A stretch of 64,000 nucleotides of DNA, from assembly GCA_963457535.1 (NCBI GenBank), contig OY734803.1:868001-932000 (forward strand), written 5' to 3'. Within the stretch, counting starts at the first letter, position 1. The number at the start of each line of letters is the position of its first letter. The DNA comes from JAHRAW01 sp028066695. GTDB taxonomy: Bacteria > Pseudomonadota > Gammaproteobacteria > Arenicellales > Poriferihabitantaceae. The notes below the pieces were generated by a model that had not been told where the DNA came from, searched no databases, and saw nothing but the letters and a program-made list of their open reading frames with translations. Positions 45,548 through 55,791 of this stretch are shown here, one piece after another. The position numbers were made by a program, and so were the translations under genes.

Positions 45548-45967
45548 TCATTTTGATTGCGCGCATTTTTTGCATTTTCCGTAGAGGGTGAGCGCGTGGT
45601 CGTGAATGACGAAGCCCTGTTCGCGCGCGACTTTTTCCTGCTGCGCTTCTATGCGCTCGTCAAAAAACTCGGCGACATCGCCGCAGGAAACGCAGACCAT
45701 GTGGTCGTGGTGCGATTCGTCGTTGAGTTCAAACACCGCGCTGCCGCCTTCAAACTTGTTGCGGATGACCAGGCCCGCGTCCTCCAACTGCGTCAATACG
45801 CGGTAGACGGTGGCCAGGCCGATGGACTGTTTTTGTTCCAGCAGGATTTTGTAGACATCCTCGGCCGCCATGTGGCGCACCGCGCTGTTCTCCAGCACCG
45901 ACAGCACCTGCAGGCGCGGGCGGGTGGTTTTTAATCCCGCTTGTTTGAGTTCAATGCTGGTTGCCAC
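45548..45967 (-). CDS. fur: Ferric uptake regulator
   Basis: A 139-residue Fur protein: an N-terminal winged helix (LKTTRPRLQVLSVLE, GLATVYRVLTQLEDAGLV), the metal-site cluster HHDHMVCVSCG with Cys pair, and the C-terminal CKKC zinc pair. Fur represses iron genes when bound to Fe(II). The GTG start at 45967 follows a GGAGA Shine-Dalgarno. It lies 24 bp after the ubiquinone hydroxylase gene, so it is read from upstream promoters; no Fur box is seen in the short gap. Confidence 0.95.
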   Translation of the reverse strand: MATSIELKQAGLKTTRPRLQVLSVLENSAVRHMAAEDVYKILLEQKQSIGLATVYRVLTQLEDAGLVIRNKFEGGSAVFELNDESHHDHMVCVSCGDVAEFFDERIEAQQEKVAREQGFVIHDHALTLYGKCKKCAQSK

Positions 45968-45991
45968 GATTTCTCCGCTGGTTCGGCGAAA

Positions 45992-47209
45992 TTATACCGC
46001 AGCCGGCCGCCGGCAAATTTGCGGCACATCGCCGCGCACGCCGGCTGCGGTTCTCGCCAGAAAGTTTTTCAGCGGCGCGAGCGCGTCGGTCATGTTCATG
46101 CCGGTGCTGCGCGCGGCCTTGACCGCGGCGCGGCGGCTGCCGAACAACTCATTCAGCGCCTCCATCATCATCAGCGCGACCGCGTTGTCGCCGCGCCGCC
46201 GCCGCTGGTAACGGCGCAACGCGCTGCGCTTGCCGATGCCGCGCGCGCCGGCGCTTTCCGCAAGCGCGGCCGCGTCCAGAAAGCCGAGGTTGGCGCCGAG
46301 TCCGGCGAGCGGGTGAATGCTGTGCGCTGCGTCTCCGACCAGCGCGAGCGCGCCGGCGATGTAATGTTCGGCGTGGTGGCGGCGCAGCGCGAAACGTCGC
46401 CGGCCGCGGCAATCGGAAATTTCGCCGAATTGTTCGCCGAACAGCGGCCGCAGTTGCGCGCAAAACTCTTCGGGCGAAAGGCGCATCAATTCATCGGCAT
46501 GCGCGCGCGGGCGCGACCACACCAGCGAGCAGTCGCCGTTCGCCAGCGGCAGCAGCGCGGCCGGGCCGCCCTCGCAAAAGCACTGCCAGGCGGTGTCGCG
46601 GTGGCCGCGCTCGGTGGAAAGCGCGGCGACAATCGCGTCTTCGCCGCCGGAATCCGAACCGGCGCGCGCGGTTTGAATGCCGGCGAGTTCGCGCACGCGC
46701 GAGTTCGCGCCGTCCGCGCCGACCAGCAGCCGCGTCTCGGCGCGCATGCCCGGCAGGTCCAGGCGCAAACCGCCGTCCGGCAAATGTTCAATTGCATTGA
46801 CGCGCGCGTTGTCAATGATCGCGGCGCCTTCATGCCGGCGCAGGCGCGCGAGCAATGCGGCGACGATGTCGCGGTTCTCCACGATGTGTCCGAGGCAGTC
46901 GCGCCCGAGGTCGGCGGCGCGGAAGGAGATTTTTGCGGCGCTGTTAAAGTCCCACACTTTCATCGCGCGGTAGGCGCTCGCGCGCGGCGCGACTTCCTCC
47001 CATACACCGAGCGCGCGAAACATGTTTTCGGCGGCGAGGTTGATTGCGCTGACGCGCGCGTCACTATTTTCGTTTTCGTTTTTTTCGCCGCCATCAAGAC
47101 CGCGCGCCTCCACCAGCGCGACGCGCGCGCCCTGCCGCGCAAACAAACACGCGCAGGCCGCGCCGACCATACCGGCGCCGGCGACTATGACATCAAAGCG
47201 CGCGGCCAC
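45992..47209 (-). CDS. Ubiquinone-biosynthesis FAD hydroxylase (UbiF/UbiI/VisC family)
   Basis: A 405-residue flavin monooxygenase: FAD motif VIVAGAGMVGAACACLFARQG at the N-terminus, the internal DG motif, and GDAAHSIHPLAGLGANLGFLD near the C-terminus. UbiH-family enzymes hydroxylate the ring of octaprenyl phenols. Sitting right after ubiH is the gammaproteobacterial ubiH-visC(ubiI) order; sequence alone does not separate UbiF from UbiI. The GTG start at 47209 is 3 bp after the ubiH stop. Confidence 0.9.
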   Translation of the reverse strand: MAARFDVIVAGAGMVGAACACLFARQGARVALVEARGLDGGEKNENENSDARVSAINLAAENMFRALGVWEEVAPRASAYRAMKVWDFNSAAKISFRAADLGRDCLGHIVENRDIVAALLARLRRHEGAAIIDNARVNAIEHLPDGGLRLDLPGMRAETRLLVGADGANSRVRELAGIQTARAGSDSGGEDAIVAALSTERGHRDTAWQCFCEGGPAALLPLANGDCSLVWSRPRAHADELMRLSPEEFCAQLRPLFGEQFGEISDCRGRRRFALRRHHAEHYIAGALALVGDAAHSIHPLAGLGANLGFLDAAALAESAGARGIGKRSALRRYQRRRRGDNAVALMMMEALNELFGSRRAAVKAARSTGMNMTDALAPLKNFLARTAAGVRGDVPQICRRPAAV

Positions 47210-47212
47210 GCG

Positions 47213-48430
47213 TCACTCGCGGGCGCGCGCCGCGGCCATGCCCATGGTGCGCCACAGCAGCATGCGTTTTGCCGGCGGGCAGAGTTCAATGCCGGCGAGG
47301 GCGAGGCTGCGCGCGAAACCGAGCGGCCGGCTGCGGCTGCAGAACACGCGCATCAATCCGTCGGTGAAGCCGCTGACGCGCGCGGTCTCGCGGCGGCGCG
47401 CGGCCGCATACGATTCCAGCGCGGCGCGGCCGCCGAAGTCGCGGCCGTCGCGCGCGGCGGCGCGCAGAGTTTCGGCGAGCGCGGCCGCGTCGCGCAGGCC
47501 GAGGTTGAAGCCCTGCCCGGCGACCGGGTGCACGACATGCGCGGCGTCTCCGATGCTGACCGCGCGGCGGCCGAGCGGGTGCGCGCGGCCGCGGCGCAGC
47601 GGGTATGCGCGGCGCGCGCTCGGTTCGCCGAATGCGCCGGCGCGATCGCCGAAAGCGGTTTGCAGTTCGGCGGTGAAATTTTCGTCGGAAAGCGCGGCGC
47701 GGCGTTTTGCGTCGTTCTCATCGCCGGTCCACACCACCGCGTAACGCCGCGCTGCCGACGGCAGCAACGCCAGCGGGCCCTCGCGCGTGAAGCGCTCGTA
47801 GGCGCGCCCATGGTGGTCTCGGTCTACCGAGACTTGGCACAGCACCGCGAGTTGCGAATAGGCCTTGGGCTCGGCTTCGGCGATGCCGAGTTGCGCGGCG
47901 AGGCCCGAACGGCCGCCGTCGGCGAGCACCACCAGCGGCGCGCGCAACGCCATGTCGCCGCCGGGCGCGGACACATGCAGTTCCCAATGTTGTTCGCACT
48001 CCTCCACTTCACGCACGCGCGCCGGGCAGAACACTTCGGCACGCGCGGCCTCGCGCACATGGCGGTGCAGCGCGGCGCCGAGCACGCGCGCCGGCAGCAC
48101 ATGGCCGAGCGCGTCGGTTTCGGTGCCGGCGTCTTCGGCGCGCAGGCGCGCCATGCCGAAATGGCCGCGGTCGGAGATGTGGATTTCGCGAATCGGCTGC
48201 GCCTCGCCGGCGACCTTCTTCCATACGCCGAGTTGCGTGTAAATCCGCCGCGCGTCGTCGGTCAGCGCGATGCTGCGCGCGTCAAACTCGGGGCGCGCGC
48301 GCTCCTCGTCGGAGGTTGCTTCAATCAGCGCGGTTTTGATTTCGCCCGCGGCCAGCGCCGCGGCAAGACTTGCGCCGGCCAGTCCGCCGCCGATGACCGC
48401 GACATCAAATTCGCGCGGCGCGCCGCTCAC
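47213..48430 (-). CDS. ubiH: 2-octaprenyl-6-methoxyphenol hydroxylase
   Basis: A 405-residue FAD monooxygenase with VAVIGGGLAGASLAAAL (ADP-binding), the UbiH-typical ARSIALTDDARRIYTQLGVW stretch and GDAAHVVHPVAGQGFNLGLRD at the second FAD-binding site. It hydroxylates ring position C6 or C1 of the ubiquinone precursor. The GTG start forms GTGA with the pepP stop. Gene order pepP-ubiH-hydroxylase supports the assignment. Confidence 0.93.
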   Translation of the reverse strand: MSGAPREFDVAVIGGGLAGASLAAALAAGEIKTALIEATSDEERARPEFDARSIALTDDARRIYTQLGVWKKVAGEAQPIREIHISDRGHFGMARLRAEDAGTETDALGHVLPARVLGAALHRHVREAARAEVFCPARVREVEECEQHWELHVSAPGGDMALRAPLVVLADGGRSGLAAQLGIAEAEPKAYSQLAVLCQVSVDRDHHGRAYERFTREGPLALLPSAARRYAVVWTGDENDAKRRAALSDENFTAELQTAFGDRAGAFGEPSARRAYPLRRGRAHPLGRRAVSIGDAAHVVHPVAGQGFNLGLRDAAALAETLRAAARDGRDFGGRAALESYAAARRRETARVSGFTDGLMRVFCSRSRPLGFARSLALAGIELCPPAKRMLLWRTMGMAAARARE

Positions 48431-49773
48431 CGCCGCGCTCCCGCAGCGCCTTCCGCCATTAACGATTCAATTTCGGCGACTTCTTTCGGCGCGCCTTCCG
48501 ACAAATTTTCGTTGCCGTTGCGCGTCACCAAAATGTCGTCTTCAATGCGCACGCCGATGCCGTGCCATTTGGCGTCAATGTCTTCGGCCGCGCTGATATA
48601 CAAACCGGGTTCCACGGTTACCACCATGCCCGGCTCCAGCAGCCGCCACTTGCCGTCAATTTTGTAGTCGCCGACATCGTGCACATCCATGCCGAGCCAG
48701 TGGCCGGTGCGGTGCATGTAGAAGCGGCGGTAGGCGCCGCGCTCCAGCAATTCGCCGCGCTCGCCGCGCAGCAGGCCGAGGTCAATCAGCGCGTCGGTCA
48801 GGGTTTCGCAGGCCGCGGCGTGGTAGTCGCCGAGCGCGCGGTCGGGGCGCACCGCGTCCACCGCGGCGCGCTGCGCGGCGAGCACCGCTTCATACACGGC
48901 GCGCTGTTCGCCGCTGAATTTTCCATTGACCGGAAAGGTGCGCGTGATGTCGGCCGCGTAGCAGTCAATTTCCGCGCCGGCGTCTATCAGCAGCAAATCT
49001 CCGCCGGCAAGCGCGTGGTTGTTGTCGGTGTAATGCAGGATGCATGCGTTGCCGCCGCCGGCGACTATGGACGGATACGCGGGCGCGCCGCCGGCGCGGC
49101 CGAATTCGCATTCCAATTCGGCCTGCACTTCGCATTCGTTCATGCCCGGCGCGCAGACGCGCATTGCGCGGCGGTGCGCGGCCGCCGACACCGCCGCCGC
49201 CTTGCGCATCAGTTTTTGCTCGTCGGGTTTTTTAATCACGCGCATCTCGTGCAGCGTGTGGCCGAGGTCCACGAATTCCTCGGGGGCATGCGCGCCGGAG
49301 CGGCGCTGCGCGCGCACTTCGCCGAGCCAGCGAATCAACTTGCGGTCAAAGTCAGCGTAGCGCCCCATGTTCACGAACACTTTGGCGCGGTCCTCCATCA
49401 ACTCCGGCAGGCGCGCGTCCAGTTCGCCGATGGGGAAACTCTGGTCGGCGCGGTAATGTTCGCGCGCGCCGTCGGGACCCTGGCGGCGGCCGTCCCAGAT
49501 TTCGCGCTCGGCGTCGCGCTCGCGGCAGAACAGCAGAAACTCCCCTTCCTCGCGCCCCGGCGCCAGCACCGCGACCGCTTCGGGTTCGGGGAAATGCGTC
49601 AGGTAGTAAAAGTCGCTGTCCGGGCGGAACGGAAACTGCACATCGCCGTTGCGCGGGCGGTGCGGCGCGGTCGGGATGATGGCGATGCCGCCGCGCATGC
49701 AGCGCATCAATTCGCGGCGGCGGCCGTCGTGAATGCTCGCGTCAAAAGGCGGGTGCGGCGGCGCGGGATGCAT
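48427..49773 (-). CDS. pepP: Xaa-Pro aminopeptidase (aminopeptidase P)
   Basis: A 448-residue M24 metallopeptidase that cuts the N-terminal residue before proline. The dimetal ligands are visible: the first Asp in LLIDAGAE, the second in DITRTFPV, His in RTGHWLGMDVHDVG, and Glu in VEPGLYI and RIEDDILVT. The N-terminal domain (about 175 residues) has the family pattern VQFPFRPDSDFYYLTHFPEPEA. The start codon shares a base with the ygfB stop (TGATG). Confidence 0.95.
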   Translation of the reverse strand: MHPAPPHPPFDASIHDGRRRELMRCMRGGIAIIPTAPHRPRNGDVQFPFRPDSDFYYLTHFPEPEAVAVLAPGREEGEFLLFCRERDAEREIWDGRRQGPDGAREHYRADQSFPIGELDARLPELMEDRAKVFVNMGRYADFDRKLIRWLGEVRAQRRSGAHAPEEFVDLGHTLHEMRVIKKPDEQKLMRKAAAVSAAAHRRAMRVCAPGMNECEVQAELECEFGRAGGAPAYPSIVAGGGNACILHYTDNNHALAGGDLLLIDAGAEIDCYAADITRTFPVNGKFSGEQRAVYEAVLAAQRAAVDAVRPDRALGDYHAAACETLTDALIDLGLLRGERGELLERGAYRRFYMHRTGHWLGMDVHDVGDYKIDGKWRLLEPGMVVTVEPGLYISAAEDIDAKWHGIGVRIEDDILVTRNGNENLSEGAPKEVAEIESLMAEGAAGARR

Positions 49774-50336
49774 CAGTGCTCTCCTGCGCCGGTGACTTCG
49801 CGCGACGGCGGATTTAACTCGTCAAAAATTACCTGCGCGGCCGCGCGCAGGTATTCCTCAATTTCCACCAGCGCGCGCTCGCCGCCGTTGTGCCGCGCGT
49901 TGTCTATGCGGCTGATGCGCATGATGTCGCCGAACGATTCGCGCACCGCCGGCGGAAACCCTTCCAGTTGCTCGGCGCCGTCATGCAAAAATCCCTGCGC
50001 AAAACCGCCGCACCAATCGGCGAGCGCGTCAATGCGGCGCGCGCGTTCGGCGTTGTCTTCGGGCAGCAGCAACTTGAATGCAAACGCGTCTCCGCGCAGG
50101 TCGCGCAAAATTTCGCCGAACATCGCGTCCACCAATTCCAAATCGATCTCCGAGGAAAGCCGCAGCAGCCATGCCTTGCCGTGAATGCGCTGCACGCCGC
50201 GGCAGGCGAGCGCGCTCAGCAGGCCGTGCGCTTCGGAGGCGCCGCCTTTCCAATCGGAATTTTGCAGCCGCTCTTCAATCGCCGCATGCAGCGCGCGCGC
50301 GCCGCCGGATGACGTGGAAGCGGACCGGGCGCGCAT
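49773..50336 (-). CDS. ygfB: UPF0149 family protein YgfB
   Basis: A 187-residue YgfB-family protein: ASEAHGLLSALACRGV at the N-terminal end, LLPEDNAERARRIDALADWCGGFAQGF in the middle and EIEEYLRAAAQVIFDEL near the C-terminus are the family landmarks. In Pseudomonas YgfB modulates an anti-repressor of peptidoglycan-stress genes; elsewhere the role is unknown. Position before pepP is conserved in gammaproteobacteria. It starts one base after the parA stop. Confidence 0.88.
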   Translation of the reverse strand: MRARSASTSSGGARALHAAIEERLQNSDWKGGASEAHGLLSALACRGVQRIHGKAWLLRLSSEIDLELVDAMFGEILRDLRGDAFAFKLLLPEDNAERARRIDALADWCGGFAQGFLHDGAEQLEGFPPAVRESFGDIMRISRIDNARHNGGERALVEIEEYLRAAAQVIFDELNPPSREVTGAGEH

Positions 50337-50954
50337 TCAGCCTTTTTCCACCCAGCGAATCAGCGGCTTCCACTGGGCGAGGTCTTTGTTCACGAGGTGG
50401 GGCGGCATGTCAAAAATGCCGCGCCCGCTGATGGCGGCGCGGTTGTAGTTTTGCGCCTCGCGCAAATGCGCGACCAGCGGCAGTTTGACGCGGCGCAAAA
50501 AGCGCTCCAGATTTACATAGATCAGCGTGTTCTCGCGCACGCGGTTGGCGATCAGGCCGACGCGCGCGCTTTTCAGCAGGCCGGAGAGCATCAACTCGCC
50601 GAGAAATTGCGCGGCCGCGCGAATGTCCACCGGCGACGGCAAAACCGGCAGCAGCACGCTGTCGGAAAACTTGAACAGCCGCTCCATCTGCCCGGCTTCA
50701 ATGCGCGCCGGCGAATCCATGACCACGCGCTCGGTCGCGCCGGGCAAACTGATGCGCTTGGCGCCGCCGTCTATGCCGTGAATCGGGTTGCCCGACGCGC
50801 CGCGCTGCTCCAGCCAGGCGAGGCTGGATTTCTGCGGGTCGTAATCCACCAGCGCGACCGGCGCGCCGGCGCGCGCGTAATAACTCGCGAGGTTGGTGGC
50901 TATCGTGGACTTCCCGCACCCGCCCTTGGGGTTGACTATCAAAGTGGTTTTCAT
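50337..50954 (-). CDS. Orphan ParA-family ATPase
   Basis: A 205-residue ParA/MinD-type ATPase with the deviant Walker A motif KGGCGKST (residues 10-17), VDYDPQKSS after strand 2 (Walker A') and VVMDSPA (Walker B). It lacks an N-terminal HTH and has no parB neighbour, so it belongs to the short orphan ParA group that positions protein complexes. The ATG at 50954 follows GAGGAG. It heads the ygfB-pepP-ubiH operon and is divergent from gor across an inverted repeat. Confidence 0.88.
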   Translation of the reverse strand: MKTTLIVNPKGGCGKSTIATNLASYYARAGAPVALVDYDPQKSSLAWLEQRGASGNPIHGIDGGAKRISLPGATERVVMDSPARIEAGQMERLFKFSDSVLLPVLPSPVDIRAAAQFLGELMLSGLLKSARVGLIANRVRENTLIYVNLERFLRRVKLPLVAHLREAQNYNRAAISGRGIFDMPPHLVNKDLAQWKPLIRWVEKG

Positions 50955-50984
50955 CGCGTCTCCTCAAAAAACGCGGCTGCCCGC

Positions 50985-51029
50985 GTGCGCCGATAATACA
51001 CCATAATAACCGCCCATTAATCGGCGCAC
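50985..51029. promoter_or_regulatory. Inverted repeat in the parA-gor divergent promoter
   Basis: GTGCGCCGAT (50985-50994) is repeated in perfect inversion as ATCGGCGCAC (51020-51029), 25 bp apart, within the 83-bp divergent gap. Between and around the arms are AT-rich boxes (GATAATAC, CATAATAA, and TATTAT on the other strand) suited to -10 elements. It is a likely operator for a dimeric regulator controlling both genes. Confidence 0.55.
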
Positions 51030-51037
51030 ATTAATAC

Positions 51038-52384
51038 ATGACGGACAACTGCGATTTTCTGGTGATCGGCGGCGGCAGCGGCGGCATCGCCGCGGCGCGG
51101 CGCGCGGCCGAACACGGCGCGCGCGTGGCGCTGTTTGAGCCGGCGCGGCTCGGCGGCACCTGCGTCAATGTCGGCTGCGTGCCGAAAAAGGTGATGTGGA
51201 ACGCCGCGCAACTCTGCCACGCGCTGGAATTGTCCGGCGATTACGGGCTGCGCGCGCGGCGCGAGGGTTTTGACTGGGCGGCGCTGAAAGCGGGGCGCGA
51301 CGCGTATGTCGGCCGGCTGAACAAAATCTACGCGGAAAATCTGAAGAAGTCCGGCGTGGAGTGCGTGCATGCGGCCGCGCGTTTTTGCGCGAAAGACGCG
51401 GTGGAAGCCGATGGAAAACAATACCGCGCCAAACACATTTTAATCGCCACCGGCGGGCGGCCGACCATGCCCGATTTGCCCGGCAATGAATTCGCCATCA
51501 CCAGCGACGGTTTTTTTGAATTGCCGAAGCAGCCGTTGCGCCCGCTGTTGATCGGCGCCGGCTACATCGCCACCGAATTGGCCGGGCTGCTGCACGCGCT
51601 TGGCAGCCGCGTGACCATGCTGCTGCGCAAGGACCGGCTGCTGCGCGCGTTTGACGCGGCGCTCGGCGACGAAGTGATGGAACAAATGCGCGAGTCCGGC
51701 GTGGACATTCGCACCGGCGAGCAGTGCGAGGAAATCATCCGCGCCGACGACGGAACGCTCGGCTACCGCGCCGGCGAAAAAAGCGGCGGCGGTTTTGACT
51801 GCGTGTTGTTCGCCATCAGCCGCCACGCCAACACCGCCGAACTCGCGCTGGAAAAAGCCGGCATCGCGCCCGAGCGCGGCTTCGTACCGGTGGATGAATT
51901 TCAAAACACCGCGGCCGAAGGCGTCTACGCGCTCGGCGACGCGACCCCGGCGGTGCCGCTCACGCCGGTGGCGATCGCCGCCGGGCGGCGGCTGGCCGAC
52001 CGTTTGTTCGGCGGAAAAAGCGGCGCGCGCCTGAACTACGAAAACATTCCGACCGTGGTGTTCAGCCACCCGCCCATCGGCAGCGTCGGCATGAGCGAGG
52101 AAAGCGCGGCCGAAGCGCACGGCGCCGAGAACATTCGCGTCTATCAGAGCCGCTTCGTCAACATGCGCTACGCGCTCGGCGCGCACAAACCGAAGACGCT
52201 GGTGAAACTGGTCACCGCCGGCGCCGACGAAAAAGTGGTCGGCTGCCATGTGGCCGGCGACGGCGCCGACGAAATGATGCAGGGTTTTGCGGTCGCAATA
52301 AAAATGGGCGCGCGCAAAGCGGACTTGGACGACACCGTGGCGATTCACCCGACCGCGGCCGAGGAACTGGTCACGCTGCGCTGA
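51038..52384 (+). CDS. gor: Glutathione-disulfide reductase
   Basis: A 448-residue flavoprotein disulfide reductase. The redox pair is C42/C47 in GGTCVNVGCVPKKVMW, typical of glutathione reductase (CVNVGC) rather than lipoamide or mercuric enzymes. The NADPH-binding IGAGYIATELAGLLHALGSRVT and the C-terminal HPTAAEELV with its catalytic His complete the set. No Shine-Dalgarno is visible before the ATG. It keeps glutathione reduced in the cytoplasm. Confidence 0.93.
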   Translation: MTDNCDFLVIGGGSGGIAAARRAAEHGARVALFEPARLGGTCVNVGCVPKKVMWNAAQLCHALELSGDYGLRARREGFDWAALKAGRDAYVGRLNKIYAENLKKSGVECVHAAARFCAKDAVEADGKQYRAKHILIATGGRPTMPDLPGNEFAITSDGFFELPKQPLRPLLIGAGYIATELAGLLHALGSRVTMLLRKDRLLRAFDAALGDEVMEQMRESGVDIRTGEQCEEIIRADDGTLGYRAGEKSGGGFDCVLFAISRHANTAELALEKAGIAPERGFVPVDEFQNTAAEGVYALGDATPAVPLTPVAIAAGRRLADRLFGGKSGARLNYENIPTVVFSHPPIGSVGMSEESAAEAHGAENIRVYQSRFVNMRYALGAHKPKTLVKLVTAGADEKVVGCHVAGDGADEMMQGFAVAIKMGARKADLDDTVAIHPTAAEELVTLR

Positions 52385-52401
52385 CGGTTGTTGCGCCGAG
52401 G

Positions 52402-54288
<1,887 letters not shown>

Positions 54289-54375
54289 GGCGGTGGCCGC
54301 CACGGGGCGCAGCGGATGCGGCAATGGTAGCCGCATTTGCAAAAAATTTCCCGCGCCGGTGTTTCTTTATTTTCT

Positions 54376-55791
54376 TTATTTGCCGATGCAAAATGACGCG
54401 AAGATCATGCCGAGCAAGTCGTCGCTGCTGACTTCGCCGGTGATTTCGCCGAGAACGCGCTGGCAGGCGCCGAGTTCTTCGGCGAGCAATTCGCCGCGCC
54501 CGTCCGCGAACTGGCGCGCGGCCGCGTCCAGATGCGCGCGCGCGCGGCGCAGCGCGTCCAAGTGGCGCTCGCGCGCGATAAATACATTGTCCTCGCCGCC
54601 GCGGTGGCCGGCGCGGGATTTGATCACCGCGCGCAACTCCTCCAGCCCGTCGCCGTGCAACGCCGACACCGCGACCTCCTCTTCGCCATTTTTGCCGCCT
54701 TCCCTGACAGCGCCGGGCGCGCGGCCGCTGAGATCGGTTTTGTTTCGCACCAAACAGACCGGCCCGTCGCCGCAGGCTTTTCGCAACTCAGCCAGCGTCT
54801 CCGAAGTTTCCGCGGCGTCGTCCACCACCAGCAGCGTCAAGTCGGCGCGCCGCTGCGCCTCGCGCGCGCGGCGCATGCCTTCGGCTTCAATTTCGTCGGC
54901 GGCCTCGCGCAGCCCCGCGGTGTCGGTGAGTTCCACCGGCATGCCGTCCAGATCTATCATCTGCTCCAGCAAGTCGCGCGTGGTGCCGGGGATGCCGCTG
55001 ACGATGGCGCGCGGGCGGCGCGCGAGCGCGTTCAGCAAACTGGATTTGCCGGCATTGGGCGGCCCGGTCAGCGCGACCTTTAATCCGTCGCGCAGCAGCC
55101 GCCCGCGCGCGGCCTCGCCGCGCAATTGCGCGAAACTTTTCCGCAGTCCGCGCAGCCGCGCCTCCACGCGCGCGCGCTCCTGCGCGGCGCTTTCACCGCC
55201 GCCGATGTCCTCGTCGGGAAAATCCAGTTCGGCCTCCACCAGCACGCGCAACTCGGTGAGTTCGCCGGCGAGTTCGCGCACGCGCGACGAAAATTCCCCC
55301 TGCAGGGAATGCATGGCCGAGCGCGCGGCCGCTTCGGTGGAACTGGCGATTAAATCGGCGACCGCTTCGGCCTGCGCGAGGTCCAGGCGGCCGTTCAAAA
55401 ACGCGCGCTCGCTGAATTCGCCGGGCCGCGCCAGCCGCGCGCCGAGTTCCAGGCAGCGGCGCACCAGCATGCTCATCACCACCGGGCTGCCATGCGCGTG
55501 CAGTTCCAGCGCGTGCTCGCCGGTGTAACTGTGCGGCGCCGGAAAATACAGCGCGAGTCCGCGGTCAATGGCGGCGCCGTCGCCCGCGCGAAAATCGCAC
55601 AACTCGGCGCGCCGCGGCTGCGGCAGCGCGCCGGTCAGCGCCTTGCCAAGCGCCGGAATGCCGCCGCCGGAAAGCCGCGCGATGCTGATGGCGCCGCGCC
55701 CCGGCGGCGTCGCCACGGCGACGATGTCGTCGCCGCCGCGCGCGGCTTCAGATTGCCTGGTATTTGCGGGTGATGTGGTATTGCTGCGCAA
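54376..55791 (-). CDS. mnmE: tRNA modification GTPase MnmE
   Basis: A 471-residue GTPase partner of MnmG. The N-terminal folate-binding domain opens with VATPPGRGAISIARLSG, the G domain has GPPNAGKSSLLN, GTTRD, DTAG and NKTD, and the C-terminus ends with the conserved CIGK whose Cys is the catalytic residue. No ATG is available before the conserved IVAVATPPG; the only in-frame start is a TTG at 55791, which overlaps the end of yidC by 44 bp. Confidence 0.95.
   Translation of the reverse strand: MRSNTTSPANTRQSEAARGGDDIVAVATPPGRGAISIARLSGGGIPALGKALTGALPQPRRAELCDFRAGDGAAIDRGLALYFPAPHSYTGEHALELHAHGSPVVMSMLVRRCLELGARLARPGEFSERAFLNGRLDLAQAEAVADLIASSTEAAARSAMHSLQGEFSSRVRELAGELTELRVLVEAELDFPDEDIGGGESAAQERARVEARLRGLRKSFAQLRGEAARGRLLRDGLKVALTGPPNAGKSSLLNALARRPRAIVSGIPGTTRDLLEQMIDLDGMPVELTDTAGLREAADEIEAEGMRRAREAQRRADLTLLVVDDAAETSETLAELRKACGDGPVCLVRNKTDLSGRAPGAVREGGKNGEEEVAVSALHGDGLEELRAVIKSRAGHRGGEDNVFIARERHLDALRRARAHLDAAARQFADGRGELLAEELGACQRVLGEITGEVSSDDLLGMIFASFCIGK

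Noticed and set aside
45968..45991. Fur autoregulatory box upstream of fur
   Set aside because: Only 24 bp separate fur from the upstream stop and no Fur-box-like palindrome is visible.
45941..48667. A 908-codon open frame on the plus strand
   Set aside because: It is antisense to the two ubiquinone hydroxylase genes and pepP; GC-rich codon bias leaves long open antisense frames. Its product is Arg/Ala/His-rich with no domain.
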